64,000 nt of DNA from Bacteroidota bacterium (lineage in GTDB: Bacteria > Bacteroidota > Bacteroidia > AKYH767-A > 2013-40CM-41-45). Shown here piece by piece: positions 8,360 to 17,730 of the stretch (positions are counted from its first letter, which is position 1; the number at the start of each line of letters is the position of its first letter). Below the pieces are notes generated by a model. It was not told the DNA's origin. It saw only the letters and a program-made list of their open reading frames with translations, and did no database searches. Location of the stretch: the NCBI GenBank assembly GCA_016720655.1, contig JADKKE010000033.1, positions 62,001 to 126,000 on the forward strand. The letters run 5' to 3'. Position numbers and translations under genes: made by a program.

Positions 8360-9364
8360 ATGGATGTGTTGAATAAAAAAATTGCGGAGGTTGGGTTGAA
8401 GGGCTTTTTGGATATTGAACCGGAACCTTCCTTAGATTTGTTCGCTGAACTACGGAAGTTAAAAAAAGAAAAAAATGCAATTATCCTTGCCCATTACTAC
8501 CAGGACGCTGATATTCAGGATGTCGCAGATTATATCGGAGACAGTCTTGGCCTTGCGCAACAGGCAGAAAAAACCGAAGCATCCATCATTGTTTTCGCCG
8601 GTGTTCATTTCATGGCAGAAACCGCCAAAATATTAAATCCCGGAAAAAAAGTATTGCTTCCTGATTTGCGAGCAGGTTGTTCCCTGGCAGATGCCTGTAA
8701 GCCCGGACCGTTCGCAGAATTTAAAGCAAAGTATCCGAATCATGTTGTTATTTCTTATGTCAATTGTTCCGCTGAGATAAAAGCGATGAGTGACATAATT
8801 TGTACTTCCTCTAATGCTGCAGCAATTGTAAACAGTGTTCCGAAAGATAAAAAAATAATTTTTGCACCGGACAGAAATCTGGGAAGATTTATTGCTGAAA
8901 AAACAGGGAGAGATTTAGTATTGTGGAATGGAACCTGCATGGTTCACGAAATTTTTTCTTTGGAAAAAATAATCAAATTAAAAGCAAAACATCCAAAGGC
9001 AAAATTCATAGCACATCCTGAATGTGAGCCCGGTGTTTTGGCAATTGCAGATTTCATTGGATCGACAACCGGACTGTTAAATTATACAATGAAATCTCCT
9101 GACATGGAATTTATTGTAGGGACAGAAACCGGAATTCTACATCAAATGGCTAAATCTTCACCGAACAAGACATTTATTCCAGCGCCTCCTGATAACTCCT
9201 GTGCTTGTAATGATTGTCCGCACATGAAACTAAACACACTCGAGAAATTGTATATTTGTTTAAAGTACGAAACTCCGGAGCTTGTTCTTCCGGAAGACAT
9301 ACGAGTGAAAGCGTTGTTGCCCATTAAACGTATGTTAGAAATTTCGAAGCAGTATGGTTTGTAA
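8360..9364 (+). CDS. nadA: quinolinate synthase NadA
   Basis: [4Fe-4S] enzyme that condenses iminoaspartate with dihydroxyacetone phosphate to quinolinate in de novo NAD synthesis; cytoplasmic. The 334-aa length is typical. Motifs seen: AHYYQDADIQDVADYIGDS near residue 44, the HFMAET motif at 83, and the three cluster cysteines Cys107 (RAGCSLAD), Cys193 (NGTCMVHE) and Cys286 (NDCPHMKLNTL), plus the SYVNCSAEIKA and HPECEPGV substrate-site motifs. No nadB or nadC is adjacent. The next gene starts 19 bp after the stop, so the two may share a transcript although they are functionally unrelated. Confidence 0.97.
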   Translation: MDVLNKKIAEVGLKGFLDIEPEPSLDLFAELRKLKKEKNAIILAHYYQDADIQDVADYIGDSLGLAQQAEKTEASIIVFAGVHFMAETAKILNPGKKVLLPDLRAGCSLADACKPGPFAEFKAKYPNHVVISYVNCSAEIKAMSDIICTSSNAAAIVNSVPKDKKIIFAPDRNLGRFIAEKTGRDLVLWNGTCMVHEIFSLEKIIKLKAKHPKAKFIAHPECEPGVLAIADFIGSTTGLLNYTMKSPDMEFIVGTETGILHQMAKSSPNKTFIPAPPDNSCACNDCPHMKLNTLEKLYICLKYETPELVLPEDIRVKALLPIKRMLEISKQYGL

Positions 9365-9383
9365 TTCGCCTATTTTAAATTGT

Positions 9384-10910
9384 ATGATTTCTAAGAACGT
9401 CATCCTCGGTTTTATTTTTTCATTGTTTGTTGTTGTAAGCATTGCACAAGAACAACAAAAGATAAATCCGGATGGATTCAATACATTTTATTATCCGGGT
9501 GGTGTGAAGTCCAGCGAAGGGAATCTTAAAAACGGCAAACCTGATGGCTATTGGAAAAGCTATTACGAAAGCGGTAGATTAAAATCTGAGGGAAACCGTT
9601 TGAATTTTAAACTGGACAGTTTATGGAAATTTTATAGCGACTCGTCTGTTCTAACTGCAGAATATAATTACAAAGAAGGTGTGAAGCACGGATTGCAAAA
9701 AAAATATTACGACAGCGGTGTATTGCAATCGGAAGAGATTGATTCCATGAGTATCCGTCAGGGTGTTTCCAAATATTATAATGAAGAAGGAAATCTTGTG
9801 AAGACAATTCCATATTCCAATGGTGTTGAAAATGGAATGGCAAAAGAATTTCGCGGGGATGGAACGCTAATCACAATTACTTTTTACAGAAATGGTTTTT
9901 TCCAGAGAGAGGAAAAAATTAATCGTACAGACAAACAGGGAATGAAGCAAGGTCCCTATAAAGATTTCTATGAAACAAATCAATTGAAATCGGATGGATT
10001 CTATAAGGATGATCAAAAGGACGGTGTGTTTAAGGAATATTCACTGGATGGAAGGGTCACAAAGAAAGAAGAATACATCCTGGGTGTATTGCAGGTTAAA
10101 GCGGCCGACGAGAAAGATAAATTCGAAGTGAAGAGAAATTATTACCCAACCGGAGCAACAAAAATTGTAGGAACATTTAAAAAAGGAGTGCAGGAAGGAG
10201 TTTTCCGCCAATACGATGAGAATGGAAATATCGACAGCGCGAAAGTTTTTTCAGGAGGGCGTCTTTTGCGTCAGGGAAAAATGGACAACCAGGGTAGAGA
10301 GCAGGGAGAATGGAAGGAATTTTACGAAAGCGGAAAAATCAGAAGTATTGGAGTTTATGTGGACGGAAAAAGGGATGGCGTATGGAAATTTTCTTTCGAG
10401 AACGATTCGATGGAACAGGTTGGCGCCTATGTTAAAGGCAAGCCGAATGGTCCCTGGAAATGGTATTATCCGAATGGACAGACCCGAAGAGAAGAAACAT
10501 ATACAAATGGAAAAGAAAACGGAATGATGAAGGAGTACGAAGACGACGGCACGGTGTTGACGGAAGGAAACTATGTCGACGGCAAGCAAGACGGAGACTG
10601 GAAATTCAGCATTGGAGAATATGTTGCAGAAGGAAAATTTGTAGAGGGAAAAGAAGACGGAGTTTGGAAACAATTTTACCGTGATGGAAAACCGGCATTT
10701 GAAGGAGAGTATCTTGAAGGTCTTGAAACAGGAAAACACAATTATTATTGGCCCAATGGCAGGCTACACGAAGTGAGGAATTATCGATTGGGGCTGCCGG
10801 ATGGTGAATGGTTTTTGTACGACGAGAATGGCGCGGAGGTATTGAAGCTGACGTACAGAAGTGGTGACGAGAAGAAGATTGATAATACGGACACTCCTGA
10901 GGGAAATTAA
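9384..10910 (+). CDS. secreted YwqK/MORN-variant repeat protein
   Basis: The product from the Met at 9384 is about 508 aa and begins MISKNVILGFIFSLFVVVSIAQ, a signal peptide. An upstream Met at 9354 overlaps nadA and lacks signal character. The mature protein is built from some 15-18 tandem units of about 23 residues with the pattern G-x-x-K/D-x-G-x-W-K-x-Y-Y-x-x-G-x-L/R (for example KNGKPDGYWKSYYESGRLKSEG). This is the repeat of the YwqK family, annotated as antitoxin components in Bacillus because of YwqJ/YwqK. In Bacteroidota such proteins are abundant, mostly unlinked to a toxin, and may act in surface binding. No toxin-like partner is visible here. Confidence 0.85.
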   Translation: MISKNVILGFIFSLFVVVSIAQEQQKINPDGFNTFYYPGGVKSSEGNLKNGKPDGYWKSYYESGRLKSEGNRLNFKLDSLWKFYSDSSVLTAEYNYKEGVKHGLQKKYYDSGVLQSEEIDSMSIRQGVSKYYNEEGNLVKTIPYSNGVENGMAKEFRGDGTLITITFYRNGFFQREEKINRTDKQGMKQGPYKDFYETNQLKSDGFYKDDQKDGVFKEYSLDGRVTKKEEYILGVLQVKAADEKDKFEVKRNYYPTGATKIVGTFKKGVQEGVFRQYDENGNIDSAKVFSGGRLLRQGKMDNQGREQGEWKEFYESGKIRSIGVYVDGKRDGVWKFSFENDSMEQVGAYVKGKPNGPWKWYYPNGQTRREETYTNGKENGMMKEYEDDGTVLTEGNYVDGKQDGDWKFSIGEYVAEGKFVEGKEDGVWKQFYRDGKPAFEGEYLEGLETGKHNYYWPNGRLHEVRNYRLGLPDGEWFLYDENGAEVLKLTYRSGDEKKIDNTDTPEGN

Positions 10911-10939
10911 TACGAACGTACACGATTAATTTTATCAGT

Positions 10940-11252
10940 ATGGAAAGAAATACGGCTCATTTCAGGAATTCTATCCCTACTATTTATCCGAACACAAGCG
11001 ACCGATGACTCAGGCTTTTCATTTCTTCGGGACCTTTCTGGTGATTTTACTTTTTTGTATGGTATTTTTCTCCGCTCTGGAACAGCATTTATTTTAATGC
11101 CCATCGCAGGATATGGTTTCGCGTGGATCAGTCATCTATTCATTGAGAAAAACAAGCCCGCAACTTTTACTTATCCATTGTGGAGCCTGGGTTCTGATTT
11201 TGTAATGTTTTGGGAAATACTCACGGGCAAAATCAGAAAAAGACAGGGATAG
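10940..11252 (+). pseudogene. Mpo1-like (DUF962) membrane protein gene with two frameshifts
   Basis: Three successive frames together spell a DUF962/Mpo1-like protein of about 104 residues. The ATG at 10940 starts MERN; the next frame gives FQEFYPYYLSEHKRPMTQ and AFHFFGTFLVILLF, with the family's His residues; the third frame (from about 11055) gives GYGFAWISHLFIEKNKP and YPLWSLGSDFVMFWEIL. Each switch corresponds to one missing base, the first in an A-rich stretch near 10942-10950 and the second at a six-T run (11051-11056). Family members are small membrane proteins; yeast Mpo1 is a 2-hydroxy fatty acid dioxygenase. Either a decayed gene or two homopolymer sequencing errors. Confidence 0.75.
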
Positions 11253-11304
11253 AATTTTGATTTTTTCTTCGGTCAGCACAACGTGAATCCGGTGTCGCAG
11301 AAAA

Positions 11305-11952
11305 TCAATAGAGTTGGCGCAGGCACTCTTCTGCTTTTTGTTGATCGGAAGGACTTAGAAGTTTTGTATTCAGAGCTTCTGTTAAATATTTATCAGACAG
11401 ATTGTTTTTCTTCAGACGAAATGCGATGAAGCCGATGTTCAATAGCACAGGAGCATTTCCCGGCATCATGCGATTGCATTCCAAATAATAATCAAGAGCG
11501 CGGCCCAGGTTTTCGTTTGTATTCGAAACCCGTGAAAGACCGAGATACGATTCCGCGCATCCGATAAGAACATTGGACTCGAGCCCATCATACTGCAGTG
11601 CTTTTTCAAAACTGTTCGCAGCGGCTTTAAACCGAAATTGTTTCAGGTATACAGCACCTGCACCGGAATAGGCAGGAGAATAATTTTGTTTTTCTTTCTG
11701 CGCCGTCTGAAAAAGCCCAAGAGCCTTATCCAGGAGCAAATTTCTATTGGTCGAATCTCTTTGTTGAAGCGCTCTGGAATAAAACACGCGTCCGAGCATT
11801 TCGGTTCCCAGGAAAGCATTCTTTTTATTTTCCATCGCTTTTCTGGCGCGGACTTCCGCAAGATCAAATGCGTTCACCGATAAATAATAAGTAGCAGCCG
11901 CGATATCGTAGTTTACCTCTTTGTAAACGAAAGAAGAATAAAACGGATTCAA
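11305..11952 (-). CDS. TPR-repeat protein (215 aa)
   Basis: Helical-repeat protein of unknown function. It has several tetratricopeptide-like units, the clearest being SPAYSGAGAVYLKQFRFKAA with ANSFEKALQYDG and APVLLNIGFIAFRLKKNNLS with DKYLTEALN. There is no signal peptide. Its ATG overlaps the stop of the upstream membrane-protein gene (11949-13619) by 4 bp, so the two are translationally coupled and probably act together. In related genomes the TPR region can be the C-terminal part of the membrane protein, so this may be a split version of one protein. The partner and substrate are unknown. Confidence 0.78.
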   Translation of the reverse strand: MNPFYSSFVYKEVNYDIAAATYYLSVNAFDLAEVRARKAMENKKNAFLGTEMLGRVFYSRALQQRDSTNRNLLLDKALGLFQTAQKEKQNYSPAYSGAGAVYLKQFRFKAAANSFEKALQYDGLESNVLIGCAESYLGLSRVSNTNENLGRALDYYLECNRMMPGNAPVLLNIGFIAFRLKKNNLSDKYLTEALNTKLLSPSDQQKAEECLRQLY

Positions 11953-13619
11953 AATTCCCGTGATAAATTTTGCAAATGAAGAAATCGGGGAGGCGAAGGC
12001 ATACTGAAAATATCCTTTCGCGAAAAGGAATCTGTTTTTTGATATACCGCAGCAACAGCATCAAGATAGGTGAGCGCGTAGATGGAATCGTTGTACAGAT
12101 ATTTGTGTAAAGTGGGCAGCTCTTGTCTGTAAAGCACTGCATAGTCAAATCTATAAACGCTATCAAGGGAGTGAAAGGCATATGGATTCGAGGTTGCATA
12201 TAGATATTGAGAAAAAAAAGCGGGAGAAAAAACATCGAGATCCCGGAGGTCAATAAAAGTCTTAAAGTCGGGCTGGAGCCTCCAGAGCAAATACGAAGAG
12301 GTCAGGTAATCGGAAAAACATTTTTTCCTGCTCAAATTTTGTTGGAGAATATAGTCAGCGGCGCCGGTGGGATGACCAATGGCAGTGATTTCGGCACCAA
12401 ATCGGTCGCGACTTTCAGTAGTTTCATAATATGTATTCGAAACAATTAATGCATAAAAGACAATGCCAATCAAACCAATTGTAAGGGCAGACTTAGCAGA
12501 AGAAATCGAAAGACGACCCTTTGTTTTGGTGTTTAGCCATGTGATAAAACGATAGACAGAAACAACGAGAAAAGGAAACAGCACAAGAATCAGAAAAACA
12601 ATATTTCGATAAGCTGTGAGTGCAAGGTAGAGAAACGCTATCAGAAGAAACAGGTGACCAGCACCAAACGACTCTATCAATTTTACCGCCAGGCTTTTTT
12701 TCTTATCCCTTCTAAGAAAGAAAAGACCGGATATTACAAGGAGTAAGATGAGCAAAGCAAGGTAGGCCTCCTTCTGCCAATATGCCGGAGAAGAAACAGG
12801 TAGCAGCTCCGTCGTGTATTTATTTTGCAATACTTGTCCGAAAATACTTAGGGGCCGTGTGATAAGCCGGATTCCATTTGGATTGATCGCCATGGCGGCG
12901 ATAGAAAGGATCAAAACAATAAAGGGCCGAAGGATAAATTTTTTTCTGTTGGTAATAGAATGATCTTTTAGCCACCATCGCTCAAGGATTGCGGCCGTAA
13001 GAAATAAGATCTGAATGATAATACCTGCACCATAAGCTTCGTGCATATTTGCCCAAACCATTTGAAGCGGAATGAGAAGGAATATTTTTTTTGATGGATC
13101 GCTGCGATAGTGGACGATTATATAAACGAACAGAACAGTAAATAAGTGACTGATCATTTCCGGGCGACTATTCATGCGGTATTCTATTGCGAGAACAGCG
13201 AGGATAAATGATACAAAAACAGCGCCCGCGTAACTCTTATTATCGCTGCAAATAACTTCAGGCTGCGCTGATTTGAAAATTAGTTTTGTTGTTTTTAAAA
13301 GAAAATAAAAAATCAGGCAACTGACAAATGCCTGGAGAAAACAAATCGATTCAGGACCGACAATTTTTGAAATCAGTGCAGCAATTACCTCGAAGCCCCA
13401 TTTGATATTGATCCACTCATTCCCCGATTGTGTATACGAAAAAACATCCGATACAGGCACCTGATGATGTTCCAGAATCCACTCGCCGGTTCGGATTTGC
13501 CACCAAACATCAGGCTCTTTGAGTGCCTTGATGCTAAATGCAATTGTAATCAGATAGGAACAAGCCAGAACGGTTCGCCGAAGAGCTGTTCCGTTTTTTA
13601 TTGCGGAAACCATATTCAT
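11949..13619 (-). CDS. polytopic membrane protein, GT-C glycosyltransferase-like
   Basis: 556-aa integral membrane protein with about 11-12 predicted transmembrane segments. After the first helix comes the motif KEPDVWWQIRTGEWI, then VPVSDVFSYTQSGNEWIN. A D-x-W-W/H-x-R-x-G-E-W-I signature in the first extracytoplasmic loop occurs in a widespread family of polytopic proteins with a GT-C-like layout, which use lipid-linked sugars; no enzyme activity is proven for it as far as I know. The C-terminal 130 residues (AADYILQQNLSRKKCFSDYL and following) form a soluble domain. It is coupled to the TPR gene downstream. Confidence 0.7.
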   Translation of the reverse strand: MNMVSAIKNGTALRRTVLACSYLITIAFSIKALKEPDVWWQIRTGEWILEHHQVPVSDVFSYTQSGNEWINIKWGFEVIAALISKIVGPESICFLQAFVSCLIFYFLLKTTKLIFKSAQPEVICSDNKSYAGAVFVSFILAVLAIEYRMNSRPEMISHLFTVLFVYIIVHYRSDPSKKIFLLIPLQMVWANMHEAYGAGIIIQILFLTAAILERWWLKDHSITNRKKFILRPFIVLILSIAAMAINPNGIRLITRPLSIFGQVLQNKYTTELLPVSSPAYWQKEAYLALLILLLVISGLFFLRRDKKKSLAVKLIESFGAGHLFLLIAFLYLALTAYRNIVFLILVLFPFLVVSVYRFITWLNTKTKGRLSISSAKSALTIGLIGIVFYALIVSNTYYETTESRDRFGAEITAIGHPTGAADYILQQNLSRKKCFSDYLTSSYLLWRLQPDFKTFIDLRDLDVFSPAFFSQYLYATSNPYAFHSLDSVYRFDYAVLYRQELPTLHKYLYNDSIYALTYLDAVAAVYQKTDSFSRKDIFSMPSPPRFLHLQNLSREF

Positions 13620-13681
13620 TTCGCGACAAAACTATATTACCCAATGAAGGAATCGCAACGGTAGAAGAAAAATGGTCCGAA

Positions 13682-16042
13682 TCAGCGCCTCCATTTTTTT
13701 GATTTTTGTTTTGGCTTTTCTTTTGACTTTTCCCTGCCGGAAAACCCCCGCTTTCTTGGCGGATGTTCCGGAATAACCGGGTTTATTGGCCCATCGCCAG
13801 TGATCATTTTAAAATCGATTTGTTTTCGAATCAGGTCACACCGCATTACCTGGACACGCACATTATCGCCCATAGTATATTTTTTCTTCGTGCGCGCTCC
13901 GATCACACAATAATTTGTGTCATCAAACTCATAAAAATCATCATCAAGATCGCGGAGCCGCACCATGCCTTCGCATTTATTTTCGATTATCTCAACAAAT
14001 AAACCCCACTCCGTAACACCGGAAATCAAGCCATCGAAAACCTGCCCGATTTTATCCTGCAGAAACTCTACTTGTTTGTACTTAATTGAGGCACGTTCCG
14101 CTTCAGAGGCCTTGATCTCCATCTGCGTGCTGTGTTTACACTGTTCTTCCAGCGCTTCGCTGTCGGCGCTACTGTTGTTTGTCAGATAAGCTTCCAGCAA
14201 ACGGTGTACCATCATGTCCGGATATCGTCTTATCGGGGAAGTGAAATGTGTGTAAAAGTCAAATGCAAGTCCATAGTGTCCGATATTTTCTGTTGTATAT
14301 ATTGCTTTCGACATTGTACGGATAGCCAGCTGTTCGAGAACATTTTGTTCTTTCTTCCCATGCAAACTTTTCATCAAACCATTCAGGGATTGTGCAATTT
14401 CTTTTTCATTATCAATTTTCAATTTGTAGCCCCACTTATTCGCGAACTTGGCAAAGTTTTGCAACTTGTCTGCGACCGGACCATCGTGTATTCGGTAAAC
14501 GAAGGGCCGCTTTTGAACAGAGACACTTTCTTTTTCTTCTTCGCCATTCTTTTTCTTCTTTTGTGCCGTGACGATATGTTTTTTTCCAATCAGCTCCGCA
14601 ACAGATCTGTTTGCGAGCAGCATAAATTCTTCAATAAGTTTGTTGGCTTCTTTACTTTCCTTGAGGTAAACACCAAGAGGCTTACCCTTTTCATCGAGCT
14701 TAAATTTTACTTCAAGTTTTTCGAATGCAATGGCACCTTTTCGAAATCGTTCCGCCCGCAGTTTTTGAGCCAGAGCATGGAGTGTAAGGATTTCATCTTT
14801 AAGCGGACCTTCGCCGGTTTCAATTACAGCCTGAGCGTCTTCATACGCAAATCTTTTATCAGAATGAATTACCGTTTTTCCAAACCAGGATTTTTGAACG
14901 TGTCCGGCATCGTTCATTTCAAAGACAGCGGCAAAACAGAGTTTGTCTTCATTGGGACGGAGCGAGCAAACACCATTGGATAATTTTTCCGGGAGCATGG
15001 GAATTACCCGATCAACGAGGTAAACAGAGGTGCCGCGGAAGTATGCCTCCTTATCCAAAAAAGAAAAAGGACGAATGTAATGTGTTACATCTGCAATGTG
15101 CACCCCGATTTCCCAATTTCCATTTTCGAGTTTGCGAATGGATAATGCATCATCAAAATCTTTTGCATCATAGGGATCAATGGTAAATGTTGTGATGTCA
15201 CGAAAATCCCTGCGTCTTTTGATTTCATCTTCGGGAACTCTTTCAGGAATTTTTGCAGCCTCTTCTTCAACGCGTCTTGGGAACTCCAATGGAAAACCAT
15301 ACTCCGAGAGAATGGAATTCATTTCAACATCGTTATCACCTGGCCAGCCGAGCAGTTTGGTAATTTTTCCAATAGGATTTTTTGTTCCTCGTGGCCAATC
15401 CACGATTTCGGCGATCACTTTTTGTCCGTGCTGAGCTTCGCCAATCAGGTGTTGGGGAACAAAAATATCGACAAGCATTTTTGGAGAATCGGGAACAACG
15501 AAAGCAAATTTTCCCTGGAGCTGAACATTGCCGGCAAACTCCATTTTCGACCGCTCAAGAATATCTACCACCTCCCCTTCGAGTCGTTGATTTTTATGCC
15601 GGGCATAGAGATAAATTTTTACACGGTCACCATTGAGAGCATTCTTTACATTTCTTGGAGCAATATAGATATCGTCTTCATCATTTTCACTCAAAAGGTA
15701 AGCGGCACCACCGGCAGAAATATCAATTATACCCTCTGTGTATGCGTGTTTAGGCTTCAATTTGTATTTTCCTTTTTCGACTTCCAGCAAATCACCTTTT
15801 GCAAGTAAAGACCGAAGGATGAGAAGAATTTCCTTTTTGAGATCCGTGCCGGTATCTTCAACAACAGCATCTTCGCCGGAGAGCTCGCGGATATAATTTA
15901 AAAACCCTGGCTGGATGACGGTCGCCAGTTGTTTATAGTTGAATGTTTTGTTGGGATGCGAATTGAGGGCTTTAAACACTTCTGAAAGCAAGTATCCCTG
16001 CACCGGACTATTGATCTGTTCCTTGTTTTTTTTCTTGCTCAT
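13682..16042 (-). CDS. rnr: ribonuclease R
   Basis: Processive 3'-to-5' exoribonuclease of the RNB family, 786 aa, degrading structured RNAs in the cytoplasm. Order of parts: N-terminal winged-helix-like region (about 15-100), two cold-shock/OB domains (about 100-230), RNB catalytic domain starting near 278 with the four-Asp motif TIDPYDAKDFDDAL (Asp289, 292, 295/297, 298), a C-terminal S1 domain (GQVFDGLISGVTEWGLFVEI), and a Lys/Arg-rich tail. The HYGLAFDFYTHFTSPIRRYPD motif is diagnostic. Length and order fit RNase R rather than RNase II. It stands alone on the minus strand. Confidence 0.96.
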   Translation of the reverse strand: MSKKKNKEQINSPVQGYLLSEVFKALNSHPNKTFNYKQLATVIQPGFLNYIRELSGEDAVVEDTGTDLKKEILLILRSLLAKGDLLEVEKGKYKLKPKHAYTEGIIDISAGGAAYLLSENDEDDIYIAPRNVKNALNGDRVKIYLYARHKNQRLEGEVVDILERSKMEFAGNVQLQGKFAFVVPDSPKMLVDIFVPQHLIGEAQHGQKVIAEIVDWPRGTKNPIGKITKLLGWPGDNDVEMNSILSEYGFPLEFPRRVEEEAAKIPERVPEDEIKRRRDFRDITTFTIDPYDAKDFDDALSIRKLENGNWEIGVHIADVTHYIRPFSFLDKEAYFRGTSVYLVDRVIPMLPEKLSNGVCSLRPNEDKLCFAAVFEMNDAGHVQKSWFGKTVIHSDKRFAYEDAQAVIETGEGPLKDEILTLHALAQKLRAERFRKGAIAFEKLEVKFKLDEKGKPLGVYLKESKEANKLIEEFMLLANRSVAELIGKKHIVTAQKKKKNGEEEKESVSVQKRPFVYRIHDGPVADKLQNFAKFANKWGYKLKIDNEKEIAQSLNGLMKSLHGKKEQNVLEQLAIRTMSKAIYTTENIGHYGLAFDFYTHFTSPIRRYPDMMVHRLLEAYLTNNSSADSEALEEQCKHSTQMEIKASEAERASIKYKQVEFLQDKIGQVFDGLISGVTEWGLFVEIIENKCEGMVRLRDLDDDFYEFDDTNYCVIGARTKKKYTMGDNVRVQVMRCDLIRKQIDFKMITGDGPINPVIPEHPPRKRGFSGREKSKEKPKQKSKKWRR

Positions 16043-16306
16043 ATTTCTTGCACTGGATTCGAGAGAGGTTTGAATTAAAATCGGGTTATTAAAACTGGAG
16101 AGAATATGAATTTAATATTGAAAGTTACACAAAGCACAACACGAATTCACATTCCAAACAGCTAATTATAAGGTTGCAACCGTTAATAACGCATAAAGAT
16201 TGTGAAAAACATGTTTCATAACTTTTACATGGGATACAATAAGCGGAAGTGTGAGGTCGTTACTTTTAGCTCTTTATATTCAACGCACTAAAACCAACGC
16301 GGAAAA

Positions 16307-17206
16307 ATGGAAACACAAAACCAAGAACAAAAAAAGGGAAAAGGCACCCTTTGGATTGTATTATTTTTACTCTCTGCCGTTATGAACATCTATCAGTGGC
16401 GCAACCACACCACTACGATCAACACATATGAACAGAAGGTGGATACACTCGTGGTGGAGCGCGTGAACGTAGAAAAGGAATTGTCTGACACCAAAGCAGA
16501 GCTTGAAAAATATCGTGGTATTTCTGCCAACCTGGATAGCTTACTGAATGAAGCGCAAGCTAAGATCGAAGAGCAGGCAAAGAAAATCAAAGACATCAAT
16601 TCCCGCGAACGGAACATGGCTTCTTTGAACACAAAGCTCAAGCAACAGCTTGCCGACCTTCAAATGCTCCGCGACGAGTATCTTGGACGCATCGACTCGC
16701 TTTTGATGGCGAACAAACAGTTGGTCACCGAGAAGGAGCAACTCACGAGCAATGTTGAATCCTTATCAAAGAATCTTGAAACAACAGTTGCAACAGCATC
16801 TGTCCTCAAAACCGAATACATCAAAGTGCAATCGTTTAAACGGAAATCAAACGGAAAGTTTGTAGAAACCGCAATGGCAAAACGAACACACAAGCTTGCT
16901 ATTTGCTTTGATGTATTGGACAATAAAATTTCAAAACAGGGAGACAAAACTGTTTATCTGAAAATTACGGAACCGGGCGGAAAACCTGTAGGTAACCGTA
17001 GCTCTGGTTCGAATTCATTCAAAACATCTTCGGGAGAAGAGGTGATGTATGCAGCAACAACAACAATCAGCTATACCGGAGCGAAACAGAATGTTTGTAT
17101 GAACTACGAAGAACAGCAAGACAAAATGTTTCCTCCGGGAACATATTTGATAGAGGTTTACATTGATGGTAATTTGAGTGGGGCCGGGTCCTATACACTC
17201 AGATAA
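16307..17206 (+). CDS. membrane-anchored coiled-coil protein (299 aa)
   Basis: Not assigned to a named family. Residues 14-29 (TLWIVLFLLSAVMNIY) form a single membrane anchor after a charged Gln/Lys-rich start. Residues about 40-165 are a long heptad-patterned coiled coil (VEKELSDTKAELEKYRG, LNTKLKQQLADLQMLRDEY). The C-terminal 130 residues are beta-rich (HKLAICFDVLDNKIS, KTVYLKITEPGGKPVG, NVCMNYEEQQ, GTYLIEVYIDG). The N-in orientation would place the coil and beta domain in the periplasm. Similar proteins occur widely in Bacteroidota without known function. A strong hairpin terminator follows. Confidence 0.75.
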   Translation: METQNQEQKKGKGTLWIVLFLLSAVMNIYQWRNHTTTINTYEQKVDTLVVERVNVEKELSDTKAELEKYRGISANLDSLLNEAQAKIEEQAKKIKDINSRERNMASLNTKLKQQLADLQMLRDEYLGRIDSLLMANKQLVTEKEQLTSNVESLSKNLETTVATASVLKTEYIKVQSFKRKSNGKFVETAMAKRTHKLAICFDVLDNKISKQGDKTVYLKITEPGGKPVGNRSSGSNSFKTSSGEEVMYAATTTISYTGAKQNVCMNYEEQQDKMFPPGTYLIEVYIDGNLSGAGSYTLR

Positions 17207-17224
17207 GCAATCATTATTTTCGCG

Positions 17225-17273
17225 CAAAGGCGCAGAGAACGCAAAGCGATTTGCTGCGTTCTTTGCGCCTTTG
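17225..17273 (+). terminator. long hairpin terminator, also a member of a GCGCAAAGG-type intergenic repeat
   Basis: Two 19-nt arms (17225-17243 and 17255-17273) pair with one G-U position around an 11-nt loop, and TTTGTTTGTTA follows. It lies 19 bp after the stop of the coiled-coil gene, so it can terminate it. The arm sequence (CGCAAAGGCGCAGAGAACGC) resembles dispersed GCGCAAAGACGCAAAG-type elements often seen between Bacteroidota genes. Related pieces recur at about 17320-17350 and 17688-17703. Confidence 0.7.
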
Positions 17274-17382
17274 TTTGTTATGAGTTAAACGGGTTTGTTT
17301 TTGAGTTATAATTTATAAAAGCGCGCAGAAAAAAAATTAACGCAAAGTGCAAACATGCTGTTTGATTTTTAGCGAAACGCAT

Positions 17383-17682
17383 TCAGGCGCCCAAGCTTTC
17401 TTCGATGGCCCGGATCATTTTTGGTGCGATATCGAAGCCTCGCATTCGCCAGATTTCTTCCGTGTTTCGAAAGAGAACAAAAGTAGGAACACTAAGAATG
17501 TGAATATGTTTAGCCCAGTCAGGATGCTCATCAATATCTACCTTCAAAAAGAAAACATTTGTATCGATGTTTTTTAATACAATTTCAATGACCGGATCAG
17601 CCCACTTGCAAGGCTCACACCAGGTGGCATGAAAGTCAATAAGAATAAGCGGGTGTTTTTGAAGAGTTGTTTGGAGATCCAT
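17383..17682 (-). CDS. thioredoxin-like protein
   Basis: Small cytoplasmic thiol-disulfide oxidoreductase, 99 aa from the Met at 17682. The active site WCEPCK follows the beta strand LILIDFHAT, and the cis-proline motif SVPTFVLF is present. A Met seven codons upstream (17703) would translate the GCGCAAAGACGC repeat as RLCAKR, so the shorter start is preferred. The redox dipeptide Glu-Pro replaces the Gly-Pro of classical thioredoxin, as in many thioredoxin-family variants. It lies 48 bp downstream of the metallo-hydrolase/rhodanese gene on the same strand and could reduce its sulfane-sulfur products; this role is inferred from the neighbourhood. Confidence 0.9.
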   Translation of the reverse strand: MDLQTTLQKHPLILIDFHATWCEPCKWADPVIEIVLKNIDTNVFFLKVDIDEHPDWAKHIHILSVPTFVLFRNTEEIWRMRGFDIAPKMIRAIEESLGA

Positions 17683-17730
17683 TCGTTTCGCGCAAAGACG
17701 CAAATGTTCAATGCTATATTATCTGAAAGT

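Noticed and set aside
9384..10910. Toxin-antitoxin system suggested by YwqK-type annotation
   Set aside because: No toxin-like gene next to it; the repeat protein is secreted, so the antitoxin label is not supported.
14132..14983. 283-aa plus-strand frame inside the RNase R region
   Set aside because: Antisense shadow of a clear RNase R gene; Phe/Cys/Ser-rich product without motifs.
16172..16181. GGTTGCAACC palindrome between RNase R and the coiled-coil gene
   Set aside because: A 10-bp palindrome is expected by chance over this length; no second copy or promoter overlap noticed.
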